Source: Phalacrocorax aristotelis (taxonomy: Eukaryota > Chordata > Aves > Suliformes > Phalacrocoracidae). Taken from it: 64,000 nt of DNA. A program made the translations under genes and the position numbers. The stretch lies in assembly GCF_949628215.1 (NCBI RefSeq), contig NW_027441207.1, positions 1 to 64,000 of the forward strand. Reading direction: 5' to 3'. The notes under the pieces are model-generated. The model had not been told where the DNA came from, made no database searches, and was given only the letters and a program-made list of their open reading frames with translations. Shown here in pieces: positions 11,929 to 23,628 of this stretch. Numbering within the stretch: the stretch's first letter is position 1; each line of letters starts with the position of its first letter.

Positions 11929-12381
11929 GTCGCCTCCCCTTATTCCATACCATTTACACCATGCCCAGGTCCCATACGATGCAATACAACCGTACCAACC
12001 ACCACCCCTCCCCTTCCCATCCTTTAACATAATGGACAGACATCATTCCCTTAGTTCATGGGCCTTCCCTGTAAAATGTCCATTAAAATGTCCATTGAGT
12101 TCACCCAGTCCATGACTCTGGGCTCCATCTGCCGTATCAGTCTTTCAGGGTGGGAGAGGTGGTGTGTGTGGCGTTGGGTTGCTGCATACCGAGTCAGTCA
12201 TTGTTCCGTCACTGCTGCACTTTGCTTGTGTCGCAGTTTATCTTCCATGGGTTGGGAGGCTCGTACTCTGATATCATTGATACAACACAGAGGTGACACA
12301 CAATATTATATAGCAGTTCGCATTGTGCCATTCAGTTCATTGCCTGTTTTCGCCCAAAATCAAATCCCCTTGAGGCGCATA
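11929..12381 (-). other. ERV-L 3' noncoding region with polypurine tract
   Basis: Sequence between the integrase stop and the LTR. The polypurine tract is at 11,929-11,946. No env-like frame is seen. Nearly identical to 39,376-39,783. Confidence 0.75.
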
Positions 12382-13830
12382 TCAGATTTCTCCATCCTCC
12401 CGCATCACCCACCAAGTGCAACCAGGTCCTCGAGCAAAAGCAATCCCACAAATGGCTTTGCCTTTGCCTGAGGCAGGAAGGACCCAGACTGTGTTGCCCA
12501 GCGTACCTTTTGCGTGCGCTACAGGGACTCCATCCCCTTCCACAGTATGTAGGATTTCTGACTGGGCAGGGCCAGCTCGCCTGGCAGATCCCCTCGTGTT
12601 GACTAACCACGTGGCTTTTGCCAAATGTGCATCCCAGGGCTTGAATGTCCCACCCCCGATTGCTCTCAGTGTAGTTTTTAACAGTCCATTGTACCATTCA
12701 ATTTTCCCAGAGGCTGGTGCGTGATAGGGGATGTGATACACCCATTCATTGCCGCGCTCTTTGGCCCAGGTGTCTATGAGGTTATTTCGGAAATGAGTCC
12801 CATTGTCTGACTCAGTTCTCTCTGGGGTGCCATGTCGCCACAGGACTTGTTTTTCCAGACCCAGGAGAGCGTTCCGGGCAGTGGCGTGGGGGACAGGAGA
12901 TGTTTCCAGCCAGCCAGTCGTTGTTTCTACCATTGTAAGCACATGGTGCTTGCCTTGGTGGGTTTGTGGGAGTGTGATATAGTCAATTTGCCAGGCCTCC
13001 CCATATTTGTATTTCAGCCATCGTCCCCCATACCACAGAGGCTTTACCCACTTCGCTTGCTTGATTGCAGCGCATGTGTCACATTCGTGGATAGCCTGTG
13101 CAATAACATCCATGGTCAAGTCCACCCCTCGATCACGAGCCCACCTGCATGTTGCATCTCTCCCTTGATGGCCTGAGGTGTCATGGGCCCACCGACCTAG
13201 AAATAGTTCACCCTTATGTTGCCAGTCCAGATCCACCTCAGCCACTTCAATCTTGGCAGCCCGATCTACCTGCTGGTTGTTCCGATGTTCTTCAGTGGCC
13301 CGACTCTTGGGGACGTGAGCATCCACATGCCGTACCTTTACAACCAGTTTCTCTTCCTGGGCAGCAATATCTTGCCACAATGTGACAGCCCAGATGGTTT
13401 TGCCGCTGCGCTGCCAGTTGTTCTGCTTCCATTGCTGCAGCCAGCCCCACAAGGCATTTGCCACCATCCAGGAGTCAGTAGAGAGATAGAGCACTGGCCA
13501 CTTTTCCCATTCAGCGACGTCTAAGGCCAGCTGGATGGCCTTTACCTCTGCAAAGTGGCTCCATTCACCCACCTTCTTCTTCAGTAGTTTCTGCTACTTG
13601 TCGTGTAGGACTCCATACAGCAGCCTTCCATCTTTGGCGCTTTCCCACAAGGTGACAGGACCCATCAGTGAGCAGGGCATATTGCTTTTCATCTTCTGAC
13701 AGTTTGTTATACAGTGTGGCCTCTTCAGCACGTGTCACCTCCTCCTCTGGTGATAATCCAAAATCTTTGCCTTCTGGCCAGTCCATGGTCACTTCCAAGA
13801 TTCCTGGGCGACTGGGGTTTCCTACTTGAG
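12382..13830 (-). pseudogene. ERV-L RNase H and integrase (copy 1)
   Basis: A 396-codon frame at 12,382-13,572 covers the end of RNase H and the whole integrase. Zinc-binding H..H (HDTSGH) and CDTC are present, and the catalytic D,D,E are visible in IDYITL, ESDNGTHF and IEWYNG. The start of RNase H (TDGSC) lies in another frame at 13,565-13,798, so a frameshift near 13,570 breaks the gene. Of the three ERV-L copies here, this one alone keeps the second integrase Asp. Confidence 0.8.
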
Positions 13831-14293
13831 TGTGGGAAACTATAGGATTGAATCCACATGCGGGTCCCCTGATAAGTTGTTTGAGATAGAAAGTGGGCTG
13901 GAGGATTATAGGTACGCGATGGAATTAGCTTGACTACAGACCCAGTGTCAGACCCGCTGATGGAAAATTACAGAGATCAGACCCGCTGATGGGAAATTAC
14001 AAAGAATCTGCAAGTCACCAGGAGGAGGAAGAAAGGCGAGAGATATCTCGGCTTGAGAGCAAAGAAGAAAGGCAGGGATATCTCTCGGCCTTGAGAGCAT
14101 CCGACAAACAACAAGGAGTTTAGGCACGAAGTACAGAAATAGACTGTTCGTTAAGGAGGTGTCGCAATCCGTATGAAGTAATTGTTGAAGCTTGTTTACA
14201 AGAGCATATAAAAGCGCTGTGACTTAAAAATAAAACTGAAGCTTGCTCTATCACTCACGTTGAGTTGGCTGCTTGCTTTCCTCGCTCGCGGCA
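13831..14293 (+). mobile_element. Solo LTR of the ERVK-like family, TSD CTTGAG
   Basis: Begins TGTGGGAAACTA and ends GCGGCA; CTTGAG precedes it (13,825-13,830) and follows it (14,294-14,299). It has a TATA box (CATATAAAAG, about 14,203) and AATAAA (about 14,230). Same family as the LTRs of the 16,393-24,095 provirus but more diverged, so an older insertion. The 6-bp duplication fits alpha/beta-type integrases. It sits inside ERV-L pol. Confidence 0.92.
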
Positions 14294-14841
14294 CTTGAGC
14301 CCGCTGGGTGATCAGTGCAACCCATTTACTCCATGTAGCATCACTTGCATGATGTGTAGAGGGGAAGTTTCTTTTGAACATCCAGCCCAGCACTCGCAGT
14401 CGGGGTGCCAGGAGCAACTGTGTTTCACTACCAACCATTCTGAAGCAGCTCGAACCCCTTCATATGCTGCCAATATCTCTTTTTCAGTTGGAGTATAGCG
14501 GGCTTCGGACCCTCTGTATCCCCGACTCCAAAACCCTAGGGGTCGACCCCGGGTCTCCCCTGGCGCTTTCTGCTAGAGGCTCCAGGTAGGGCCATTCTTC
14601 CTGGCTGCAGTGTAGACCACATTTTTTACATCTTGTCCTGCTTGGACTGGCCAAATACAGTTAGCTCTTGGGATCCCCCTGTCACTCCAGCAATCCTGAT
14701 GGGTTCTGCCACTATATAGTTTGATGGCATTAAGGTGCACTGTGTGCCAGTGTCCACTAAAGCATTATACTCCTGTGGGTCGGACATGCCAGGCCATCGG
14801 ATCCACACAGTCCAGTAAGCCCGGTTATCCCTTTCCTCCAC
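14294..14841 (-). pseudogene. ERV-L RT end joined to protease start (deletion scar)
   Basis: Minus-strand sequence from 14,640 down to 14,300 matches the RT C-terminal/connection part of copy 2 (41,286-41,600). From 14,654 upward it matches protease (VDTGTQ, residues near the active-site Asp). The sequence in between, about 1.1 kb in copy 2 (roughly 41,606-42,730), is missing. The result is a non-functional fusion. Confidence 0.75.
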
Positions 14842-14862
14842 CCGGCTGGAGGCAGGGCCCCT

Positions 14863-16386
14863 CTAGTCCTGATCATGGCAGTCACAACTCACTTCCTGTA
14901 AATGTGAATCAGGAGTCCCTCTATTACACTTAGAAATAAAATCAACACTTCTACTCCTCTGTCTGGAGAATTGCTCACTCGAAATTGGAGCAGCAGCTTT
15001 CCTGGAAGAGCCTCCCTGAGTGACTGTTCTTTCTTGCAGTTCATGTACTCGTGCCTCTAGGGTCGAGGTAGGCTTGCCATCCCACCTCATCATGTCCTCT
15101 CCGTGGTCACGCAGGTAGAACCATAGGGTGGCCCGTGGTGTGTATCCCCTCCTTTGAGCCAAAGGATGCTTACTTCTAACAGCTGAGACACTACTCTTTA
15201 GAGGTGGGGAGCAGGGAATATCTTCTTTGAGTTGCTGGACCTCTTGGGATAGTTTCTCCACTGCAGAGACTAGCGAGGAAGAGATATTTGTGTCATAATC
15301 CCAGAGTCTATCTATCACCTCCGCCACCGTTGGTGTCTCGTCATCTTTCCAGGACATTACTGCCAATGAGTTTGCATGCGAAGATGGTGCGCTCTGTACA
15401 AATTCCGCCACATGGGTATGTGCACTCGGCTTCATCTGGATCTTTGGATGACCATTGATCGTCCAGGTCACCATAAATCACCTCAAGCACAGCTAATTCC
15501 CTTAGATACTGGATGCCTTTCTCCATAGTTGTCCATTTTCCTGGGCGATATGTAACATCTTCTTTAAAGGGATACCATTCCTTCACTCTAGACAGGAGTC
15601 GCCTCCAGAGGCTGAGGGCTTGTGTTTTTTTTCCAATTGCTTTGTCAATGCCCACATCCCCAGAAAGGGATCCCAATTGTTTGGCTTCTTTTCCCCCTAG
15701 TTCCAGGCTACTGGCCCCATTATCCCAGCATAGGAGCAGCCAGGTGGCAATGTGCTCACCTGAATGACGGCTATAATCTTTTCGCATATCTCGCAACTCG
15801 CTTAAGGACAGGGATCGGGTGGTCTCTATTTCATTTATTACTTCTTCCTCCTCTCCTCGTGACGGCCCTGCTTTGCCATCATCCCGTTCTAAATGAGTTG
15901 ACGTCCGCTTCCAATATTTCGTCTTGTGTATGGGGGCGACTGATACTGGCACGGGTTGATTCTCTGAGCCAGCTCCAGTACTTGTCGTGGGGGTTTGAGT
16001 GGTCACAGTGCCTGTCACTTTGCCTTTCAATCCAGAGACCTTCTCTTCCCCTTGGGAGCACTGAATACTGTTGAGCAGGGCTGGGTATGCATGGGCCAGG
16101 CCCCAGCATGTTGCAGTTATCTGTGTCTCTCTGGAGTTCCCAGCGTAACAACATACTTTCTCCAAATATTCTACTAGTTTTTTAGGATTCCGCACTTGTT
16201 TGGGGGTGAAACTCCTAAACACTGGGGGTGCCCACTGCCCTAGGGATTTGCCCATGCTATCCCACATGCCCTGCCACTTGTAACTATCAAGCCTCGGGGC
16301 AGATTTCTGGGTGATATTCTTAAGTTGCTTAGTCAAAACCAAAACAACATGCCCAAAAACTAACAATAAGTGCACCTTAACCATAC
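14863..16386 (-). pseudogene. ERV-L gag, main part (copy 1)
   Basis: Two overlapping frames (15,341-16,386 and 14,863-15,474) encode a Gln/Lys/Ser-rich protein with a basic C-terminal tail; the overlap marks a frameshift near 15,350-15,470. The upstream part includes WQGMWDSMG and an acidic EEEEVINEIE stretch. The 5' end of gag is separated by the ERVK-like provirus and resumes at 24,096. The 14,863-15,280 part matches the gag remnant of copy 2 at 42,937-43,287. Confidence 0.65.
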
Positions 16387-16392
16387 AAGGAT
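16387..16392. repeat. Target-site duplication AAGGAT (left)
   Basis: Matches 24,096-24,101 on the other side of the ERVK-like provirus. Six bases, as expected for beta/alpha-type integrases. Confidence 0.9.
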
Positions 16393-16859
16393 TGCGGCGA
16401 GCGAGGAAAGCAAGCAGCCAACTCAACGTGAGTGATAGAGCAAGCTTCAGCTTTATTTTTAAGTCACAGCGCTTTTATATGCTCTTGTAAACAAGCTTCA
16501 ACAATTACTTCATACGGATTGCGACACCTCCTTAACGAACAGTCTATTTCTGTACTTCGTGCCTAAATTCCTTGTTCTTGTTTATTGTTTGCTCTCAAGG
16601 CCGAGAGATATCCCTGCCTTTCTTCTTTGCTCTCAAGGGCGAGATATCTCTCGCCTTTCTTCCTCCTCCTGGTGACTTGCAGATTCTCTGTAATTTCCCA
16701 TCAGCGGGTCTGATCTCTGTAATTTTCCATCAGCGGGTCTGACACTGGGTCTGTAGTCAAGCTAATTCCATCGCGTACCTATAATCCTCCAGCCCGCTTT
16801 CTATCTCAAACAACTTATCATGGGACCCACATGTGGATTCAAGCCTGTAGTTTCCCACA
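16393..16859 (-). repeat. ERVK-like 3' LTR
   Basis: On the minus strand TGTGGGAAAC...CGCCGCA, with a TATA box (GCATATAAAAGCG) and AATAAA in usual order. Differs from the 5' LTR by one base (CTGTAG versus CTATAG near the U3 start). The last part of env reads into its U3. Confidence 0.93.
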
Positions 16860-18124
16860 TTTCCCCCTTTTTCTTTTGTTCCTTGAGAAAGGAACACGAC
16901 ACTCATACTTCTTGCCATCATTCGTCGCATACATTGCGATATACAAGGAACACACATTAATACAATGATAAACAGTATAAATATCATTAGTCCCATCTGC
17001 AAAATACTCTTAATCCAATTGCCAATGCCCCATCGATTAAACAAGCTGTTAAACCAATGCCATGGATCATCCTCCCTAAGTTCTGAGACCCTCCTTCTTA
17101 AGCTCTCAATACTTGCATGTATTGATTCCGAATGATCTGATAGATTCATGCAACACATCCCTTCAAACTCAGCACACCCATGTCCTTGGGCTAAAAGCAA
17201 AAAATCTATGGCTGCGCGGTTTTGCAGCGTAGCGTGTCTTACAGAGCCTACATCTAGTAATAAGTCAGATAACGCCTTTGATGTGGCATTTGTTTGCTTA
17301 GCTAGCCAACACCCTAGCTTGTTTAATGTCGTGAGGCTTTGAGCAACACCAACTCCAGGAGCCAAGAAGGAAGCAGCTATGATCTTTGCCGGATTCCAAA
17401 ACTCAGCTGTAGAGTCACAGCTGTTCTCAAACTTATGAGTGCTCCTTTTGCCTCTCATCTTTCTATAATGTTGATAAATCATTGAAGTGTTAGGAGTAAG
17501 AAGTGTTAGGCGACCTATAGAGCAAGGCCCTCCCTTTATATGTGACGGGATGCCAGGCCAAGCCCGATCTCCGCAAATTAAAAACAAACCTGCAGGTAGC
17601 GCAATAGGCATATTGCTAGAGCGTGATATATTTGCAGAGGTATAGTTACACCAAGCAGTGGCATTTTTATATACACTTAGGGTGGCATTCACAGGCCAAG
17701 AAAGAGACTGGTTTCATTCCGTATAATTAAAGTATAAACAAGCATCCATTGACAAAGAACCCAATAGCTCAAGCTCTTGTGGCTCGAGATTAGTTTGAGG
17801 GCGATGGACTGCCCAACCATCCCAATTATTCACACAATTCTGGGGAGTATCACAAAGGCTCCCTAAGTGTGGTGTATTTTGTGGTATCACTAGCGTCCAA
17901 TTATCAACCGGCACTCCAACCAAACAGGTGGAGAAGGGATTTCCTGGCGACGACAATGATAGGCAGATGGAATCTTGGCCTGTTAGATTTGCCAGGGTAA
18001 CCCATACATTCTGTTTTGGCTGGGGCGGTATGTACATGCCCTCGGTGATTCTTATCACGATACTTACGATGACTAACGGGAGTACTATTGATTTGTCTAA
18101 TCCAGTCAAGGGTGTGCAATTCAT
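16757..18124 (-). pseudogene. ERVK-like env, one in-frame stop
   Basis: Surface plus transmembrane glycoprotein. From the first Met at 18,124 there is a signal-type hydrophobic stretch (LPLVIVSIVI), then an SU part with several N-glycosylation sites. A TGA at 17,714-17,716 interrupts it and the same frame resumes. Downstream are an RGKR furin-type site, a heptad-rich helix, a CX6CC motif (CAEFEGMCC) and a membrane span near the C-terminus. The CX6CC type implies a covalent SU-TM link, found in gamma and avian alpha Envs and not in classical betaretroviruses. The stop at 16,757 lies inside the LTR, so about 100 bases are shared with U3. Confidence 0.82.
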
Positions 18125-18336
18125 ATCGTCTAGAACCCTCTATTTCGTGGCCTGTGATGATTAAAACCTTATGTGTCTGTAATGGGTGATAGTAGCAACT
18201 GTCACACCACCTCCTAGCTCGATGGTTTCTTACCCACCCGCGCTGTTGACAGCTATGACACTGTCTTAGTACCCAGGGCGGCACTTATTACATTGGGGAC
18301 ATTCTATCCGTATCCTGGCTACCTCTACCGGTGCAG

Positions 18337-20950
18337 TCATACGTCTTCACTGTCTCCTGTCACTTCGCAGATTTCGTTCTTCTGTTCACTAGGCATAGCC
18401 TTTACCCATTTACTGGGTATCCACCTTGGACCTGTGGGGGTAAGCACACACATGTAACCTCGACCAAAATATTTGACTTCTACGGGCCCTTGCCATAGAC
18501 CAGTGGAAGGGTCTCGATACTTCACCATTACTGCCTGTCTTGACTCCTTCCTACCGTCATTCCCATGCACCCACGCAGGAGGGTTATCGTGTTCTGCAAA
18601 TATGCATAAGTGATTTAATACAAACAAAACTTTTGCGAGCCGTTCTTGTACATCTTTCACGTCTCGAAATTTGTTTAGATATTGTTTTAGAGTCTGGTGC
18701 GCCCTCTCAATTATTGCTTGCCCTGTGGGTGAATGTGGAATGCCCGTGAGATGGCGTACCCCCCACGCCTGTAAAAATTTCCTAACCTTCTGACTACAGT
18801 ATGCTGACCCATTGTCTGTCTTAATCTGTGTTGGAGTTCCCATTACAGCAAAACAGACTGTTAAATGACGTATAACATGGACGGCCTTTTCCCCTGACTG
18901 TGCTGTTGCCCATAAAAACTTGCTATAAGTATCGATAGTAACGTGAACATATTTTAGTTTCCCAAATTCTGACACATGCGTAACGTCCATTTGCCATATT
19001 TCCCTGGCCTGAAGGCCTCTGGGATTAACTCCTAGCCCTATGCCTGGTCCGTGATGGCTGCAGGTAGGGCAGGCTCGTACGATTCCCCGGGCTTCTTCCA
19101 TGGTGACTTGAAATTGTTTCTTTAAACCTCTTGCGTTCTGATGAAAGGTTTGGTGAGATTCTCGTGCTTTAGCGAATTCGCTCACTGGCGCCGTAATGGC
19201 GCCGAGCTTGTCAGCGCGATCATTTCCTTCCCCCAAGCCTTCCGTCCACTGACGGCTTCGTATGTGAATAATACAATATGGCAATGTTCATTGTTTAATG
19301 GCGGATTGAAGCTGTCTTAGGAGTTCGAATAACTGTGGGTTTTGTACTTCTTTTATACGTGCATCTTCGATGCGGTTAAGAATTCCAGCCACATAAAAAG
19401 AGTCAGTTACCACGTTCAACGCTTTCGTCATCCAGCAAGAAAATGTCCATACTACAGCGGCTAGCTCCAACGTCTGTAAAGAGTCACATGGCTCGGCATG
19501 TATTAACTGATATTTCCATTGACCATCTTCATGCCATGTCGCTGCTGCTCTCCTGGAACGTTTACCAGCATCCGTATAGACAGTCACTGCTTCTATTATG
19601 GGTACTGCTTTGCGTTTCGGCCTTTCCATCCAGCTGTTATTGCTGATCCATTTAAGAACGGGAGCTTTTATTGATTCCAGTTTGATTTCTATTGCTTCTG
19701 TTAATAAGCTTGATTGTAGCGCTGGGGAATTCCTCAGCCACCACTCCAGATCCTCTCGCTTTACTGGTAGGTAGATAGTATGTGGCTCTGCTCCTATTAT
19801 TTGAAGGATACGAGACCGACCTTTTTTAATTATCTCTGCCAAATCTTCCGTCTTTTCTTGAATTATTGTCCTCGGCTGTAGGCTTGTAAATATCCATTCC
19901 AACACCCTTATCTTCTCCCCCTTTTTCTTTTTGCACTGAGTAAGTGCACCCAAAATGTGAGTAGAACCATGGAGTATGGTGAGATCGATGGGGAGATCGG
20001 GGTCCAGCCGGTCTACTGCTCTCTGAACGATCTCGGAGCTAAGACGTTTTATCATAGAGGTTTGTTCGGCAGTCGGTCAGACCGGCGCGGCAGGGTCAGT
20101 GCCCTTTAACATAGGGCGAAGAACCTCCAAGTCATCATTAGTGATTCCGGCTACTGGCCGTAGCCATTGTAGGTCTCCTAACAGCCGTTGAGCATCATTA
20201 AGGGTTTTAATTGCTGTGTGTAACGTAAGTTTCTGTGGACTTACTTGAGAGTCACTGATGCGCCATCCGAGGTATTTCCATACTGGCGAACGTTGAACCT
20301 TCTCTGCTGCTATTACTAGGTCGTGTAGCTGGAGCTGTTGCTGTAAATATAATTCTTGCTGTGCCGAGAAGGGTTGTTGTTGCGCAAACAAGATATCATC
20401 CATGTAATGGTAAATTATAGTGTCCGGCCATTGCTGCCGCACGTCTTTTAATGCAGCATCTATGAAAAGTTGACACAGAGTAGGGCTATTCTTCATGCCT
20501 TGTGGCAATACTGTCCATTCGAAATGTAAGTCAGGACCCTCTCTGTTGATTGCTGGTAATGTAAATGCAAATCGCTGGGTATCCTGAGGATGCAGCTTTA
20601 TAGTAAAGAAACAGTCCTTTAAGTCGATAATTAGCAACTGCTAACCAGCTGGTAACATGGCTGGATTTGGGAGGCCAGGCTGTAAAGCCCCCACCGCTTG
20701 CATTTGCTGATTTACTGCCCGTAAATCATGTAACAGCCTGTATTTCCCTGACTTTTTCTTGATAACAAAAATAGGGGTGTTCCAGGGGCTTGTTGACGGT
20801 CGGAGATGTCCTTGATCTAATTGTTCTTTTATTAACATGTGGGCTTGCTCTAGACTTTCCCGTTTGAGCGGCCACTGCCCGACCCATACTGGCTCTTCTG
20901 TGAGCCACGTCAGTGGGATTGGGAAAGTCCGTGCGGCAGTGACCGCACCC
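18337..20950 (-). pseudogene. ERVK-like pol: RT, RNase H, integrase, three stops
   Basis: One frame throughout, with stops at 20,641-20,643 (TAG), 20,077-20,079 (TGA) and 19,288-19,290 (TGA). RT has LPQG and the YMDD box (about 20,396-20,407). RNase H starts with YTDAGK. Integrase has the H-X3-H/C-X2-C zinc site (HQTFH, CPTC) and the catalytic triad visible in MDVTH, TDNGSAY and the following Glu (IIERAH). Apart from the stops, no catalytic residue appears changed. Enters from pro by the usual frame change near 20,930. Confidence 0.85.
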
Positions 20951-21870
20951 GAAAAGGGGCACCAGCTGGTGCAGGGGAATCAGTGGTAAGTATCACGCCC
21001 AATTGATTCAGCACATCTTGCCCAATCAAAGCATGGACTCCTGCTGGCAGCGGCATAACTGTGATGTATAAAGAGGCGACTCGGCCGTCGATAGTTATTT
21101 TAACTCGTTGTTGGCTGCGTTGAACTGCTGCTGTGCCCCCTACCCCTGCTACTCCGTCGATGGCATTCCTCAGTGGCCATTGAGGAGGCCACTGGTTTCG
21201 TGCAACAATGGTGATGTCAGCTCCTGTGTCCAGCAGGGCAGGAAGCCTCTGGCTCTCGTTACCATGGGTAATCACTACACTGGTAAGGGGTCTTTCAGTC
21301 AGAGACAGTCAGGAAAGCAAGCCCCCCAGTGGATCCAAAGCATTCTGTTCCTCTAGCGCTGGTATCATCTGACACTAACGGCTGTGCCAGCTGTTGTATC
21401 GGTACAAGTTGTGCGAGTCTGCTGCCTTTTGGTATATATATAGGGGGAAAGGCAGTCTGTGCCACGAGCCAAATTTCTCCTTCATAATCACAGTCTATAA
21501 CTCCAGGCAGAACAAACAGTCCTTGCAAGCCGCTTGATGACCGTCCAAATAATAATGCTCCACACGCTTGCCCATTGATTATCAATGGGCCCTTTATTCC
21601 TGTCCTGATCTTCTGTGGATGAGTGTCTATCAAAGTGACATCTACTGCTGTTGCCAAGTCCAAGCCGAGGCTTCCGCTGGTGGCGGGTTGCAAATTGGAA
21701 GCTGGCCGGAGCTGCTCGGCATGACTGGTGGCGTGGTGACAGAGTGCTGAGAAGTCACTGGAGCCGCGACTGGTGTCTGCGCACTGCGACCCCGGGCGCT
21801 CAGCTTCCCGTTTCCCGAACGCCGGCAGGCAGCTGTATTGTGGCTTTGAGCTTGGCAGTGTTTGCACCAT
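20910..21870 (-). pseudogene. ERVK-like pro: dUTPase plus protease, frameshifted
   Basis: The pro frame overlaps the end of gag by about 230 bases, as in betaretroviruses where it is reached by ribosomal frameshift. A dUTPase comes first (GLDLATAVD, then GRSSSGLQG and PGVIDCDYEGEI). The aspartic protease follows (LLDTGADITIV, then HALIGQDVL). A one-base-type frame change near 21,300, with a stop at 21,295, separates the two domains, so this copy could not make the fusion protein. Confidence 0.82.
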
Positions 21871-23384
21871 AAGTTAGCTTCACTGCACTGTCTCTTCATG
21901 TGTCCTGCTTTTCCGCAGCGGAAGCATCTAAAAGTAGCTGGCCCTCTGTTAGGGTTTTTAGCTGGACCCAATGGGGCGAGAGCGGCACAAACTTGTTGTT
22001 GAACCTGTACCATTCCCTGCCCAACTTCCCTCAATGCCTCAACTAACATAGCTTGAGGACCAGTAGGTACTCGACTCATGCGTTCAAGCATCACCTCAAT
22101 GCCTGCGTCTAGGGGAAGTGTAATTAAAATACTTTTAGTAGCTTGGTTGGAGTTTTCCATAACACATTGACGCAGCAATGGGCCCTTCATAAACTCAGGT
22201 AAGTTGGTACGATCTAATGCTTCTGTAACTCGATCCACAAATGTGGCAAAAAGCTCTTCCCTCCCTTGCTTAATTGACATGTAAGAAGGGGTGATTGGTG
22301 CTGTTTTGACGCGCTGTAAGGCGTCCCTTGCTAGCCTCATTGATTCTCTTAATACTTCAGGGCCTGTCTGCATTTGCATGTCTAGAGACGAGAAGGGTCC
22401 TATTCCCATAAGTTGCTCTACTATTACTCCTGCTAGCGGATCGTTTTGCTGGCGCTGGGTGTTTGCCGATCTATCGCATAGGGTGTGCCAGTGAGCCTGC
22501 CATAAAAGCTGCTGCGACTGTGTCAGTATGAACTTCATAATGTTTTTAATATCCTCGGGACAAAGCAGCCCGCTTCCCCAAATGTAATTTAGCATCTGTC
22601 TGGTCGGCTCACTGTGTACACCCGATTCGCTGACCATACTTCTCAGCTGGTTCAAGATTTTCCAATCAAGAGGAGTATGGTGTGCGAATAAATTTTGATT
22701 GTTAGCAGGGTCCGGTTGATAGATGACAGGGAAAGCCTGAGCCAACAAGTCGGCGGTCTCTAGGTCCCCATTTTGTAATGCCTCTAACCCGATTTTCCGC
22801 CAGTCAACTCGGCTGCGCACAGTAGGCACAGAACGGTGACTAGACGGGGTGCTCAGCTTATTTTCCTCCACCGGAGAAACTACATCACATAAATTTTCAA
22901 TATCTTCACCTCCCTTTCCCAAGCTTATTCCTTCTCCGCTAGTTTCTACAGATCTACCAGGAGGAGGAGGAGGGGGAGGAGGAGGAATAAGGGGCCTTTG
23001 AGGTACGGTAACTGGGATCCCCAAGAAGGGAGGTGAAGGATTGCCTAAGCCAATTCCAATCTTTCCAGCATTGGGGTCACAATTGTCTAGCCGATCAGAG
23101 GCAGCTGTTGCTAATCTTTTTTCAGTTTTATATTTTTTCATACAGTTAATCACTTCCCGCCAAGGTTTCATTAGCTTTTTCGCTGTCTTATCGTCATCTA
23201 TCACCAAGTCCCACAAACAATCACCATAAGCTCTCCACTCCTCTACTTCAAAAATCAACTCCGGTTCTTTAAAGAACCCTTTCACTTTGCCCACTGTAAC
23301 TAGCCCTGACAAGTCTTTTAACTGACTTACTCCCCGCTTTTCTAAAAAGCGCTTTAATAATTCAAAAGCTACCTCGACCTCCAT
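21642..23384 (-). CDS. ERVK-like gag, intact 580-codon frame
   Basis: Structural polyprotein with no internal stop. Residues 1-85 are matrix-like, a run of nine prolines lies at about 134-142 in a Pro-rich linker, and capsid follows with a major homology region near 370-392 (IKQGREELFATFVDRV). Nucleocapsid carries two CX2CX4HX4C zinc knuckles at 487-500 (CFRCGKAGHMKRQC) and 507-520. I take the ATG at 23,384; there is no Met-Gly start, so membrane binding would not use N-myristoylation, as in avian alpharetroviral Gag. It is the only open gene of this provirus. Confidence 0.85.
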   Translation of the reverse strand: MEVEVAFELLKRFLEKRGVSQLKDLSGLVTVGKVKGFFKEPELIFEVEEWRAYGDCLWDLVIDDDKTAKKLMKPWREVINCMKKYKTEKRLATAASDRLDNCDPNAGKIGIGLGNPSPPFLGIPVTVPQRPLIPPPPPPPPPGRSVETSGEGISLGKGGEDIENLCDVVSPVEENKLSTPSSHRSVPTVRSRVDWRKIGLEALQNGDLETADLLAQAFPVIYQPDPANNQNLFAHHTPLDWKILNQLRSMVSESGVHSEPTRQMLNYIWGSGLLCPEDIKNIMKFILTQSQQLLWQAHWHTLCDRSANTQRQQNDPLAGVIVEQLMGIGPFSSLDMQMQTGPEVLRESMRLARDALQRVKTAPITPSYMSIKQGREELFATFVDRVTEALDRTNLPEFMKGPLLRQCVMENSNQATKSILITLPLDAGIEVMLERMSRVPTGPQAMLVEALREVGQGMVQVQQQVCAALAPLGPAKNPNRGPATFRCFRCGKAGHMKRQCSEANLWCKHCQAQSHNTAACRRSGNGKLSARGRSAQTPVAAPVTSQHSVTTPPVMPSSSGQLPICNPPPAEASAWTWQQQ

Positions 23385-23608
23385 CGCCCGATGTGAGGAT
23401 AAATCAGCGTCGTTTGTATGGCTCTCGCTCCCGGGTTAGCTTCAACTGCGGAAAGCGGATCCCCTCTTGAATTCCGAGGTTGGATCCAGGCCGGAGGGTC
23501 GGAACGTATCAGAAATGATGCATAAATCGACTCCTCTTTTGCCCCCTGGCCGCCATCTGCCAGTGCGTCTCCGTCTCTCGCTGCCGTATCAGAAATAGTC
23601 CTTTTCAG

Positions 23609-23626
23609 GTCCCTGTTTGGGCGCCA
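23609..23626 (-). other. Primer-binding site, tRNA-Lys type
   Basis: Minus strand TGGCGCCCAAACAGGGAC, two bases from the 5' LTR. One base differs from the common Lys3-type PBS. Confidence 0.85.
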
Positions 23627-23628
23627 GT

